From the NCBI GenBank assembly GCA_021740385.1, contig JAIOZY010000008.1, forward strand, positions 1-64,000: DNA of 64,000 nt, read 5' to 3'. The translations under genes were made by a program, and so were the position numbers. The stretch is from Prolixibacteraceae bacterium. Lineage in GTDB: Bacteria > Bacteroidota > Bacteroidia > Bacteroidales > Prolixibacteraceae. The notes beneath the pieces are model-generated. The model was not told the DNA's origin. It saw only the letters and a list, made by a program, of their open reading frames with translations, and did no database searches. This document shows, in pieces, positions 1-8,838 of the stretch (positions are counted from its first letter, which is position 1; each line of letters opens with the position of its first letter).

Positions 1-583
1 AAATTGGAGGAATACAAACATTTCGTCACGCTCACTCTGCCCACAAATTGTTCGGCCAACCCACCGCTATTGCGAAGGTAAGCTTGTAAACTTAATTCAG
101 ATGTGTTAGACGAAGGAAAATTGACACTACCTTTTGCTTGGTTAATAAATAGAAAAGAGAAGAAAACATTAATGCATGACCCAAAATTATAATTTAATGA
201 TCGTAACAGTCAGATAAACAGATATGTGACTTATGTGTCTCGTTGTAGTGCACAAAACAGGAAAACGGGGGATGTTTCTGTTTTTTGTCGTTAAAAGACT
301 TTACTACGATAAACCCAGGGAGCGCCTTCGGCAGGCTTCTTTGTAGTAATCCAAATACCCGGCTCTTTTTAATATGTTTCTTTCAAATAAAATATTTTCT
401 CATTTTAATAAATCTTTATAACCAGCTACTTGTTTATGATAACAAACGATTTTTGAATTTCTTTTTTACATTTTTGAATGCAGAAGCTGTTAAATCCAGT
501 AGTTTTGTCCTTTTTAGAAAGATAATTGTGGGCGGGTTAATTGAAATTTGTAGCCTGAACAGTATATATTAATTGAAAGAAAA
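1..583. other. Left-edge non-coding stretch upstream of thrA
   Basis: I see no gene I can support here. Two short frames that are open at the left edge close at stops near positions 79-89, so at most the last 26-28 codons of a gene could lie there, and neither reading looks like a protein end I recognise. An open frame at 285-572 is phenylalanine-rich and follows the A+T composition of the non-coding DNA, so I do not call it. No threonine- or isoleucine-rich leader peptide or attenuator hairpin is evident before thrA. Confidence 0.5.
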
Positions 584-3010
584 ATGAAGGTTTTAAAATT
601 TGGCGGGACTTCGGTAGGGAGTGTTGAGAACCTCCTGAAGGTCAAAAAGATTGTTGAAAGTCAGCACGATGACGTAGTTGTAATTGTTTCGGCCCTGGGC
701 GGGATAACCGATAAAATCCTTGCCATGGCACGAACAGCCGCCACAACACGAACCTTCACCGAAACCGAAATGATGGAAGTAACTACCCGCCATTTTACAA
801 CCATCGAAACCCTGGTGCCGGAAAAGATGATTCCTGAACTAAAACAGGCCGTACAGGAAAAACTCGATGAACTGGCCGGTTTTATTAAAGGGGTTTCACT
901 ACTGGGCGAAATCACGCCCAAAACCCTCGACCGTATTGGCGGGATGGGAGAGCTCTTGTCGTCGGCAATTATTGCTCCTTTCCTGGGTGCAAAATGGTTC
1001 GACAGTCGCAAACTGATTCGTACCGACAGTAATTTTGTAAAAGCCGAAGTGGATTTTGAAATAACCAACCGGCAGATTTCAGAAGCCTTTGAAGGGTTCA
1101 ATGGAATTGCAGTTGCCCCGGGTTTTATTGCATCAAACGCCGAAGGTGAAACAACGACTCTTGGACGGGGCGGGTCCGATTTCTCGGCGGCCATTTATGC
1201 AGCGGCGTTAAACGCAAGTACACTTGAAATATGGACCGATGTGGATGGCTTTATGACCGCCGATCCACGGATAATTCGTAAAGCGTATACCATCGATTAC
1301 CTTACCTATTCCGAAGCAATGGAACTTTCGCACTTTGGTGCAAAAGTGATTTATCCGCCAACCATTCTTCCGGTTTTGCAAAAGCAAATTCCCGTGTGGA
1401 TTAAAAATACAGAAAAACCCGAACAACCGGGCACTTTAATAGGGCATGAAAAACGCTTTGGGAAAGAACGGATTATTAAAGGGATATCGTCCATTTCGGA
1501 TATCTCGCTCATTACCCTGCAAGGGGCAGGTATGGTTGGGGTTACCGGCATTTCGATGCGGCTTTTTACAGCGCTGGCGCGTGAAAAAATTAACGTGATT
1601 CTGATTTCCCAGGCTTCATCAGAAAATTCCATATCGATTGCCGTGCATTCCCTGGCAGCAACCGATGCCGCAGAAGCAATTTCGAATGAATTTGTACACG
1701 AAATTGAAACCGGTCAGATAAACGGGGTCAGGGTTGAGGCCGACCTTTCGATTGTGGCCATCGTGGGGGAAAACATGCGCGAAAGCACCGGTATTGCCGG
1801 AAAACTTTTCAATACCATTGGCAAAAACGGGATTAACGTAAGGGCCATTGCGCAAGGGGCCTCCGAGCTGAACATTTCGTGGGTGATTAAAACCTCCGAT
1901 TTGCGCAAAACCCTGAACGTGGTGCACGAAAGCTTTTTTCTGACAACCTACAAGGAGCTGAACCTTTTCCTGATGGGCATAGGTACTGTTGGCGGTAATT
2001 TTCTCGATCAGCTTCAAAAACAACAACAAAAGCTTTTCGGGGAGAAACGCTTAAAATTGAAGCTTGTAGGTGTGGCCAATTCTAAACGCATGTTGTTTAA
2101 CCCCGATGGAATTGAATTGAATAATTATTTCGATTTGTTAAACCAGTCTGAACTTAAATCTGATTTTCAATCGTACGTTGATCACATCACCGGGATGAAC
2201 ATGTTTAACTCGGTTTTTATCGATTGTACAGCCAACGAAGAGGTTACGTCTTATTACAAACAAGTTCTCGAATCGAACATATCGATTGTTGCCGCCAACA
2301 AAATTGCGGCTTCGTCGGATTATGTTAATTACCACATGTTGAAAAATACGGCCATGGCAAAGGGTGTTAAGTTTTATTACGAAACAAATGTCGGCGCCGG
2401 GTTACCGGTATTGTCAACCATAAACGATCTCATTAACAGTGGTGACCGCATTATTAAAATCGAAGCCGTTTTATCGGGTACCTTAAATTTTATATTTAAT
2501 ACCGTTAGTAGTGAAGTTTCGCTGAGTGCGGCAATTAAAATGGCCAAAGAAGCAGGGTATTCCGAACCCGATCCGCGGATTGACCTGAGCGGTAAAGATG
2601 TTGTTCGAAAATTACTTATACTTGTGCGCGAAGCAGGGTATGAACTTGACGAAAGGCAGGTTGAAATTTCAGGCTTTATTCCCGATGAGCTTTTTAAGGG
2701 CACGTTAAACGATTTTTGGAAGGGCATTGAAAAGATGGATAAATCCTTCGAAATGAAACGGGAAAAAATTGAATCGGAAAATATGAAGTTGCGCTATATC
2801 GCACGCTTTAATAACGGAAATGCAAAAGTATCGCTTGAGTCAGTAGAAGCCGGTTCGCCGTTTTTCGAGCTCGAAGGAAGCAACAATGTGATATTGATTA
2901 CAACCGAGCGGTATAACGAATTTCCGATGCTGATAAAAGGTTATGGTGCCGGGGCCGGGGTAACTGCCGCTGGTGTTTTTGCCGATATAATGCGAATTGC
3001 AAACATTTAA
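584..3010 (+). CDS. thrA: Bifunctional aspartokinase / homoserine dehydrogenase
   Basis: This 808-residue protein catalyses the first and third steps of the aspartate pathway to threonine: ATP-dependent phosphorylation of aspartate, and NAD(P)H reduction of aspartate semialdehyde to homoserine. The N-terminal kinase opens with KFGGTSVG (residues 5-12). ACT regulatory segments lie at about 310-455, where threonine feedback is expected from family knowledge. The dehydrogenase begins with the Rossmann motif GIGTVGG (about 463), and the homoserine dehydrogenase signature around NVGAGLPV is near residue 600. The length matches the family. It starts 11 bases after an A-rich stretch with no Shine-Dalgarno sequence, as usual in Bacteroidota. 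The apgM-like gene and thrC lie downstream on the same strand. Confidence 0.97.
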   Translation: MKVLKFGGTSVGSVENLLKVKKIVESQHDDVVVIVSALGGITDKILAMARTAATTRTFTETEMMEVTTRHFTTIETLVPEKMIPELKQAVQEKLDELAGFIKGVSLLGEITPKTLDRIGGMGELLSSAIIAPFLGAKWFDSRKLIRTDSNFVKAEVDFEITNRQISEAFEGFNGIAVAPGFIASNAEGETTTLGRGGSDFSAAIYAAALNASTLEIWTDVDGFMTADPRIIRKAYTIDYLTYSEAMELSHFGAKVIYPPTILPVLQKQIPVWIKNTEKPEQPGTLIGHEKRFGKERIIKGISSISDISLITLQGAGMVGVTGISMRLFTALAREKINVILISQASSENSISIAVHSLAATDAAEAISNEFVHEIETGQINGVRVEADLSIVAIVGENMRESTGIAGKLFNTIGKNGINVRAIAQGASELNISWVIKTSDLRKTLNVVHESFFLTTYKELNLFLMGIGTVGGNFLDQLQKQQQKLFGEKRLKLKLVGVANSKRMLFNPDGIELNNYFDLLNQSELKSDFQSYVDHITGMNMFNSVFIDCTANEEVTSYYKQVLESNISIVAANKIAASSDYVNYHMLKNTAMAKGVKFYYETNVGAGLPVLSTINDLINSGDRIIKIEAVLSGTLNFIFNTVSSEVSLSAAIKMAKEAGYSEPDPRIDLSGKDVVRKLLILVREAGYELDERQVEISGFIPDELFKGTLNDFWKGIEKMDKSFEMKREKIESENMKLRYIARFNNGNAKVSLESVEAGSPFFELEGSNNVILITTERYNEFPMLIKGYGAGAGVTAAGVFADIMRIANI

Positions 3011-3020
3011 AACATAAAAC

Positions 3021-3812
3021 ATGAAACATTTTCTGATCTCCTTCATATTGCTCACTTTTCTTTTTGTTTCCTGCGAAAAGGATGGTGATTTTGAAAACGA
3101 AGAAAAAGATACGTCTCCTGTATTGGTCCAGGTTTCGGTAATCGATGCCTTGTTGCAGGGAATTTACGATGGCTATTACCCCATTGGCGGATTGAAAGAC
3201 CTTGGCGATATGGGCCTGGGTACATTCGATGCCCTGGATGGGGAAATGGTTGTTCTGAACGATACCATTTATCAGGTGCTTTATTCGGGTCAGGTGGTTA
3301 CACCGCCCGATACCGTACTTACCCCTTTTGCCGCTGTGGCCAACTGGCAGCGCGACACAGTTTTTGAACAAAGGGATGTGACCTATGATTTGCTGAAATC
3401 ACAATTTGATACGTATTTTCCAACAACAAATATTTTTTACCTCGTAAAAATGGAAGGCCATTTCAGCCATGTTAAAACGCGGAGTGTCGCACGACAGGAA
3501 AAACCTTATCCTCCGTTGGTTGAGGTGACCGCAAACCAGGCCGAGTTTGAATTTACCGATGTTGATGGAACAATTATCGGTTTCTATTGCCCGGCGTATG
3601 CATCGGGGATAAATTCCGTTGGTTTCCATCTGCATTTTTTAACAAACGATCGAAAGGGCGGGGGACACCTGCTTGAATTTAACCTTGCTGAAGGAAAACT
3701 CGAACTTTGTTATTTGTTTAATTATAGATTGATATTGCCCGAAGGCGGCGACTTTTTCGGTGGCGATTTCACCATCGACCGCAGCGATGAACTGGAAGAA
3801 GCAGAGGGTTAA
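3021..3812 (+). CDS. budA: Lipoprotein acetolactate decarboxylase
   Basis: The 263-residue product resembles alpha-acetolactate decarboxylase, which converts acetolactate to acetoin. Visible family signatures are the TRSVARQEKPYPPL block, the GFYCPAYASGIN block, and the zinc-ligand pattern H-x-H-x10-H (HLHF at about 203-205 and GGGH at about 216), with the spacing known for this metalloenzyme. An N-terminal hydrophobic segment ends in LFVSC, a lipobox with Cys18, so the enzyme is predicted to be lipid-anchored outside the cytoplasm. Some Gram-positive homologues are also exported. It starts 10 bases after thrA and is probably co-transcribed. No acetolactate synthase gene is near. The fold assignment is firm, but activity and location are inferred. 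Confidence 0.85.
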   Translation: MKHFLISFILLTFLFVSCEKDGDFENEEKDTSPVLVQVSVIDALLQGIYDGYYPIGGLKDLGDMGLGTFDALDGEMVVLNDTIYQVLYSGQVVTPPDTVLTPFAAVANWQRDTVFEQRDVTYDLLKSQFDTYFPTTNIFYLVKMEGHFSHVKTRSVARQEKPYPPLVEVTANQAEFEFTDVDGTIIGFYCPAYASGINSVGFHLHFLTNDRKGGGHLLEFNLAEGKLELCYLFNYRLILPEGGDFFGGDFTIDRSDELEEAEG

Positions 3813-3986
3813 GGTTAAGGTTTCCCGGTAAACCGGGACTGCTCATACTTCGCAGAAGGTTGAGGCTGAGGCTGAGAAGGCAATCTTTTGATCGGCTTTC
3901 GCTGATACTAAACGAACGGTTTACAAAGCCAGTGCCCCATTACATAGGTGTATGTTTTATTATAGGAACAATAAAAATTAAGTAAA

Positions 3987-5201
3987 ATGAAACACATTAT
4001 AATTCTTGGCGATGGCATGGCCGATTGGCCGGTTGAAATGCTTTGGGGAAAAACACCCTTGATGGCTGCCCAAACACCTGCCATCGACAAACTTGCCAAA
4101 GAGGGGCGAACCGGGCTTTTGGTAACTGTACCGGAAGATATGCCTGCCGGCAGCGAAATTGCCAACATGGGCGTAATGGGTTACGATGTTCATGAAGTGT
4201 ATGAAGGCAGGGGCGTACTCGAGGCAGCGAGCATGGGCGTTGATATTGAAGAAGGCGATCTGGCCTTGCGCTGTAATTTAATATGTATCGATAATGGAAA
4301 GATCAAAAACCATTCGGCGGGTCACATATCGACAGATGAAGCGGCCGAACTAATTGATTTTTTGAACAAGAAACTCGGGAACGAACAAATTCGGTTTTAC
4401 CCCGGTGTTTCGTACCGTCATTTATTGGTTGTAAAAGGAGGTAAAAAAATGCTGGAATGCACGCCTCCGCACGATGTGCCGGGTATGCCATTCAAAGAGG
4501 TAATGATAAAAGAAAATGCACCCGATGCAAAAGATACGGCTGCCATGCTTAACGACTTAATTCTGAAATCGCAGGTGCTGTTATCTAATCATCCCGTTAA
4601 TAAAAAGCGGATGGAAAACGATAAAGATCCGGCCAATTCAATCTGGCCCTGGTCGCCGGGGTACAAACCCCAAATGCCTACACTGAAAGAATCGTACGGT
4701 GTGGGAAAATCGGCAGTTATTTCGGCTGTTGACCTGATTCAGGGAATTGGGGTATATGCCGGCATGGAGGTGCTGAAGGTTGAAGGCGTTACCGGACTAT
4801 ACGATACCAATTACGAGGGGAAAGCACAGGCAGCCATCGATGCACTGAAAGGCGATACCGAATTTGTGTACCTGCATGTTGAAGCCAGTGACGAAGCCGG
4901 TCACGAAGGCGATGTCAATCTGAAAATAAGAACCATTGAATACCTCGATAACCGGATTGTTAAACCAATTGTGGAAGCCGCTAAAACAATGGATGAACCT
5001 TTGGCCATTGCCGTTTTACCCGACCATCCCACACCATGTAAGTTAAAAACACATACGCACGATGCCATTCCGTTCCTGATTTATAAACCGGGAACCAAGC
5101 CCGATAAAACAACAACCTATGACGAAGAATCGGTCAAAAAGGGTTATTATGGGATTTTAGAGGGGAATGAATTTATCAGGGAGTTTCTGAAAAATGAATA
5201 A
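3987..5201 (+). CDS. apgM: Cofactor-independent phosphoglycerate mutase family protein; possible homoserine kinase
   Basis: This 404-residue member of the alkaline-phosphatase superfamily is of the archaeal-type phosphoglycerate mutase kind. The N-terminus carries the metal-site motif LGDGMADWP. GSEIANMGVMGYD holds the probable nucleophilic serine, and metal ligands appear in EASDEAGHEGD and LPDHPTPCKLKTHTHD. The textbook role is interconversion of 2- and 3-phosphoglycerate. However, the gene lies between thrA and thrC, no thrB is present in the window, and this gene order is common in Bacteroidota, so a role in phosphorylating homoserine is a serious alternative (inference from context). It ends 8 bases before the 3' end of the convergent sensor kinase gene. 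Confidence 0.85.
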   Translation: MKHIIILGDGMADWPVEMLWGKTPLMAAQTPAIDKLAKEGRTGLLVTVPEDMPAGSEIANMGVMGYDVHEVYEGRGVLEAASMGVDIEEGDLALRCNLICIDNGKIKNHSAGHISTDEAAELIDFLNKKLGNEQIRFYPGVSYRHLLVVKGGKKMLECTPPHDVPGMPFKEVMIKENAPDAKDTAAMLNDLILKSQVLLSNHPVNKKRMENDKDPANSIWPWSPGYKPQMPTLKESYGVGKSAVISAVDLIQGIGVYAGMEVLKVEGVTGLYDTNYEGKAQAAIDALKGDTEFVYLHVEASDEAGHEGDVNLKIRTIEYLDNRIVKPIVEAAKTMDEPLAIAVLPDHPTPCKLKTHTHDAIPFLIYKPGTKPDKTTTYDEESVKKGYYGILEGNEFIREFLKNE

Positions 5202-5209
5202 GGATTTAC

Positions 5210-8200
5210 TTACTTTTCACCTGAATATTGGTTGTACGGCAGGCTGAAGAAAAACGTTGAGCCTTTTCCGGTTTTACTTTCTGCCCATATTTTACCGTTG
5301 TGCGCATTTATAAATTCCTTGCAAAGGTTTAAGCCAAGCCCCGTGCCTTTTTCCCCGCTTGTGCCTTCTTTCGATTCGATATTGCTCAATTTAAAAAGTT
5401 TTTTGGCGGTGTTTTCTGTCATGCCGGTACCGTAATCTTTAACATAGCAAATTATTTCATCTTCGTTAATCTTGCAACCGGCTTTAATAATCCCGTTGTT
5501 ATATGAAAATTTTACAGCGTTCGAAATGAGGTTTCGGTAAACGGTTTTGAGCGAATAGGAATCGGCATAAACAACGATGTTATCAGGTACATTGTTTTCA
5601 ACCTTTATACTTTTATTAATAATTTGGGGATTCAGGTTTTGCATTTCGCTCACGATTATACTGCGTAATTTTAGAGGTTCAAAATCGAAATTGATTTTGT
5701 CGGTTTGCGATTTTGCCCAAATCAACAAGTCGTCCAGTAATTCAATGATTGAATCGGCCGATTTGTGTGCTGAATCAATAATTTCTTTTAATTGTTTTTT
5801 AGGTATCGTTTCAAAATTTGTTATTGCAAGTTCAATTAACTGGCTTACCGAACTTACCGGGTTTTTCAGGTCGTGGGCAATAATCTGGAAAAAACGGTCT
5901 TTTTCATCGTTGGCTTTTTCAAGTTCCCCGTTCTGTTTTTCCAGTTTTTCTTTTTGGTTCAGTATTTCGTTGGTCCTGATATTTACGAGGTTTTCCAGTT
6001 TTTCTTTTTCTTTTCTGAACGACTGTTCCCTTAATTTGAAAATCAGCCAAACCAAGGCAATCAGTATTGTTATTGATAAGTATTTAAACCAGTTGGTCAT
6101 CCAAAACGGCGGTTTAATAAAGAAAGTCAACGAAGTGTAATCATCATTCCAAACCCCGTGCTCGTCCGACGATTTAACTTTAAACGTGTAGTTCCCGGGC
6201 GATAAGTTTGAATAGGTTACGTTATTCCTGTTGTTGGGCACGGTTACCCAGTTGTCGTTTACCCCTTCGAGCATGTAACGGTATTCAGCGTTTGACAAGG
6301 TATAAAATTGCAAGGATGAAAACTCGATGCCAAGCATGTTTTGCCTGTAATTAAGGAAAAGCGTATCGGTATAAGGAATTGACTGGTTTTGTAATATATC
6401 CGAACTGGGTGAAATGGACTTTCCGAATAGCTGGATGTCGGTAATAACAACATCGTATGAACCTTTTGTCCAGGCCATTTTATTTACATTAAAATATTGG
6501 ATGCCGTTGTGGCCGCCAAAGTATATCCTGTTTGTTCCCGGGCTGAAATAGGTTGCCTTGTGTTGTACTCCCAGGTTCAGGCCGTCGTGAGTGGTGTATT
6601 CAGTAAGGTTGTTAAAATTGGGGTTGGATTTCAGTATTTTCCGGTCGGTAAAAATCCAAAGGGTGCTGTCGTTATCTTGTTCAATTGCTTTGATGTGAAT
6701 TTTATTGAAAATATCGTATTTTGTTTCAACTTTCTTAAATGTTGATGTTTCTTCATCGAGTATACAAATACCCAGTTCGGTAGTGATTACAAGCAGGCGC
6801 CCGTCTTTTAACCGCTTAACAAGGTTAACCATTTTTGAGGGGTTCATGCTGCTTGAAATATCTTCAAACGTGTATTGGTGAAAGGTGTTTGTGGACAGGT
6901 TGTAATTTATTAATCCGTTATTGTATGAAGCAATCCATAGCTGGTCATCCTCAAGGAGCATATCCATCGATGAAAAATTTGAATGGGCAAAGTCACCGGC
7001 AGGCCAGGTGATTTTGCCTGTGTTGTAATTGTAAATGTATATCCCGTAGTTCCAAACGGCATAAATGAGCAGTGAGTCGTTGGTACTAAAAAGCGACTGG
7101 CTGTACTCGGTATCAAAAGTTGTAAATGTTCCGAAATTGCCGGTTTTTGGTGTGTAATACCTGAAATTTTTCGAATAGTCGCCAATTATGAGTTGTTTGT
7201 GGTAAGGATCGTAATAGGCTGATTGGGTAAGGTTCGTGTTTAAGTCAGTAACCTTGCCTGTGCCTGTTTTTTCGTTGTAGGAGATAAGGTTCCCGTCAAA
7301 TGTTGAAAAATATACGATATTGTTTTCCCCTTTTGTAATTGCGTTGATGTTTCTGTGAACAATTTTTTCGTTGTTATGTGAATATATCTCAAGATTAGCG
7401 ATGTGTTTTTCGGAAAAGTCAATATGGAAGAAACCGTTGTTGTATGTACCGGCCCAAACCTTTGTCCCGTCAACAAAAAGTGCCGATAGTTGTGTTGAAG
7501 GGATATTGTTGTTTTGCGGGTCTTTTTTGATGGTTTCTAATAATGTTCCGTCGTGTCTGTACCTGATTATTTTATTGTTTTTGTCGGCTACCCAAACAGT
7601 GCCCTTTTTGTCGCAGCCAATAAAATCGGCAATGTTGCTTTCGATATATTTGTTTCCCTGCCAGTTCGAAAATTTGGTTTCATCTCCAATGTTTACCTGA
7701 ATTACTTTTCCACCCCATGTTGCCAGTAGTAGTTTATTGGCAGCAGGATGGGTAATATGGTTTATGCCTCTTATTTCATACGTTTTACCGTTCTCGGTAA
7801 AGTCGAAAAAGAATTGATGGGAGAAGTCGTCGGGGTTAATTTTTAAAATTCCCGAATAATTAAAACCGGCCCACATGGTACCGGCCGAATCGCATTGCAG
7901 CGAGCGGATTTGATTGTAGTCGAAGCCGTGTTCCGATTCGATGGTAATGTTTAACCGTTTGACTTTCCCGTTTTTCACATTCATAATATTGATTCCTGAA
8001 TTGGTGGTGCCAATCCATAATCTCCCCTTTAAGTCACTGGTAATGAAGCTTATGTTGTTCGATGATAAGGTAGTAGTATCATCTTTTGAATGGAAAAAAT
8101 GCTGAAATTTATCGGTACGGGGGTCGTATTTGTTCAGGCCGTATGAAGTGCCAACCCATAAAATGCCGTTATTATCAATGTGTAGTGATTGAATGCGATT

Positions 8201-8455
8201 ACTCGACAAAGATGACCGTACATCTTTTCTGCTGAAATATTGTTTAAATTCATAGCCGTCCCAACGGTTAAGCCCCATCGAAGTGCCAATCCAAAGAAAT
8301 CCTTTCTGGTCTTTTGCAAAACAAGTTACATACAGGTTTGTTAACTGGGCCTGGTCTTTCGGGTTGTAAATAACATTGGCCGCAGTTAAGTCAAAAGCAA
8401 AAAACATTAAAAGGATAAAAAAAACTATCCAATATTTTCCCTTTTCTTTAATCAT
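5210..8455 (-). CDS. Two-component propeller sensor histidine kinase
   Basis: A membrane sensor kinase of about 1081 residues. After a signal-like N-terminus come many short repeats such as GLNRWDG and GLWIGT-type units of the two-component-regulator propeller family (to about residue 690), which form a periplasmic ligand-sensing beta-propeller pair. A Y_Y_Y domain follows (about 695-782), then one membrane helix (about 788-806), a coiled coil, a HisKA box IIAHDLKNPVSS with the phosphorylated His near 861, and an ATPase with N box (about 980) and the GTGLGL box (about 1037). It stops there, without the receiver and AraC domains of hybrid versions, and no response regulator is adjacent, so it is an orphan. 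I chose Met at 8455 over 8476 because the signal-like sequence starts there. Confidence 0.93.
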   Translation of the reverse strand: MIKEKGKYWIVFFILLMFFAFDLTAANVIYNPKDQAQLTNLYVTCFAKDQKGFLWIGTSMGLNRWDGYEFKQYFSRKDVRSSLSSNRIQSLHIDNNGILWVGTSYGLNKYDPRTDKFQHFFHSKDDTTTLSSNNISFITSDLKGRLWIGTTNSGINIMNVKNGKVKRLNITIESEHGFDYNQIRSLQCDSAGTMWAGFNYSGILKINPDDFSHQFFFDFTENGKTYEIRGINHITHPAANKLLLATWGGKVIQVNIGDETKFSNWQGNKYIESNIADFIGCDKKGTVWVADKNNKIIRYRHDGTLLETIKKDPQNNNIPSTQLSALFVDGTKVWAGTYNNGFFHIDFSEKHIANLEIYSHNNEKIVHRNINAITKGENNIVYFSTFDGNLISYNEKTGTGKVTDLNTNLTQSAYYDPYHKQLIIGDYSKNFRYYTPKTGNFGTFTTFDTEYSQSLFSTNDSLLIYAVWNYGIYIYNYNTGKITWPAGDFAHSNFSSMDMLLEDDQLWIASYNNGLINYNLSTNTFHQYTFEDISSSMNPSKMVNLVKRLKDGRLLVITTELGICILDEETSTFKKVETKYDIFNKIHIKAIEQDNDSTLWIFTDRKILKSNPNFNNLTEYTTHDGLNLGVQHKATYFSPGTNRIYFGGHNGIQYFNVNKMAWTKGSYDVVITDIQLFGKSISPSSDILQNQSIPYTDTLFLNYRQNMLGIEFSSLQFYTLSNAEYRYMLEGVNDNWVTVPNNRNNVTYSNLSPGNYTFKVKSSDEHGVWNDDYTSLTFFIKPPFWMTNWFKYLSITILIALVWLIFKLREQSFRKEKEKLENLVNIRTNEILNQKEKLEKQNGELEKANDEKDRFFQIIAHDLKNPVSSVSQLIELAITNFETIPKKQLKEIIDSAHKSADSIIELLDDLLIWAKSQTDKINFDFEPLKLRSIIVSEMQNLNPQIINKSIKVENNVPDNIVVYADSYSLKTVYRNLISNAVKFSYNNGIIKAGCKINEDEIICYVKDYGTGMTENTAKKLFKLSNIESKEGTSGEKGTGLGLNLCKEFINAHNGKIWAESKTGKGSTFFFSLPYNQYSGEK

Positions 8456-8838
8456 TACTTTACATCGTAATCGCAACGCAAGATACTATGAATAAATAAG
8501 AAAACAATTTTAAACTGGCAAAAATTGCAACGTTTTATAGTTGTTTTCAAATAGGTGCATTTCTGTTTCAGATTGATATTTCTATATTAATTACGGTTAA
8601 TTATTGTTGAATATTGGGTGATGATTTTGTCAATGTGATAAAAAAATATTTTTCAGGATTATTTTTACCAATGAATTTTGTTTTTCACATTTTGACTTCA
8701 TTTTTCAGTATTTTCGTTTGTTTTTTTTCATAATCGTTAACTTTACGCCTATTGCTTGTATACAAAAAATGTTTTTGTAATTGCAGCAAAGGAAAAAGTT
8801 GTAATGTTTTATTTAATTGCAATATAAAATTTTATTCA
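8456..8838. other. Divergent A+T-rich intergenic region between sensor kinase and thrC
   Basis: This stretch separates the minus-strand kinase from thrC and should hold both promoters. A possible thrC promoter is TTTG at 8717-8720 and TAACTTTA at 8738-8745. That differs at the last base from the Bacteroidota TAnnTTTG box, and the 17-base spacing is a little short. I see no hairpin or repeat of note. Confidence 0.4.

Noticed and set aside
285-572. 95-codon open frame upstream of thrA
   Set aside because: Composition follows the A+T-rich non-coding DNA, no recognisable domain, and it would end just before thrA without a typical leader-peptide pattern.
661-1194. Long antisense frame inside thrA, and similar ones in ppdK, hypD, uvrA and clpB
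   Set aside because: They are reverse-strand shadows of strongly supported genes with serine/leucine-rich nonsense composition.
8752-8838. Cys-rich N-terminal extension of threonine synthase
   Set aside because: The family N-terminus starts at the GTG at 8839; the upstream 29 residues resemble no known domain and overlap the promoter region.
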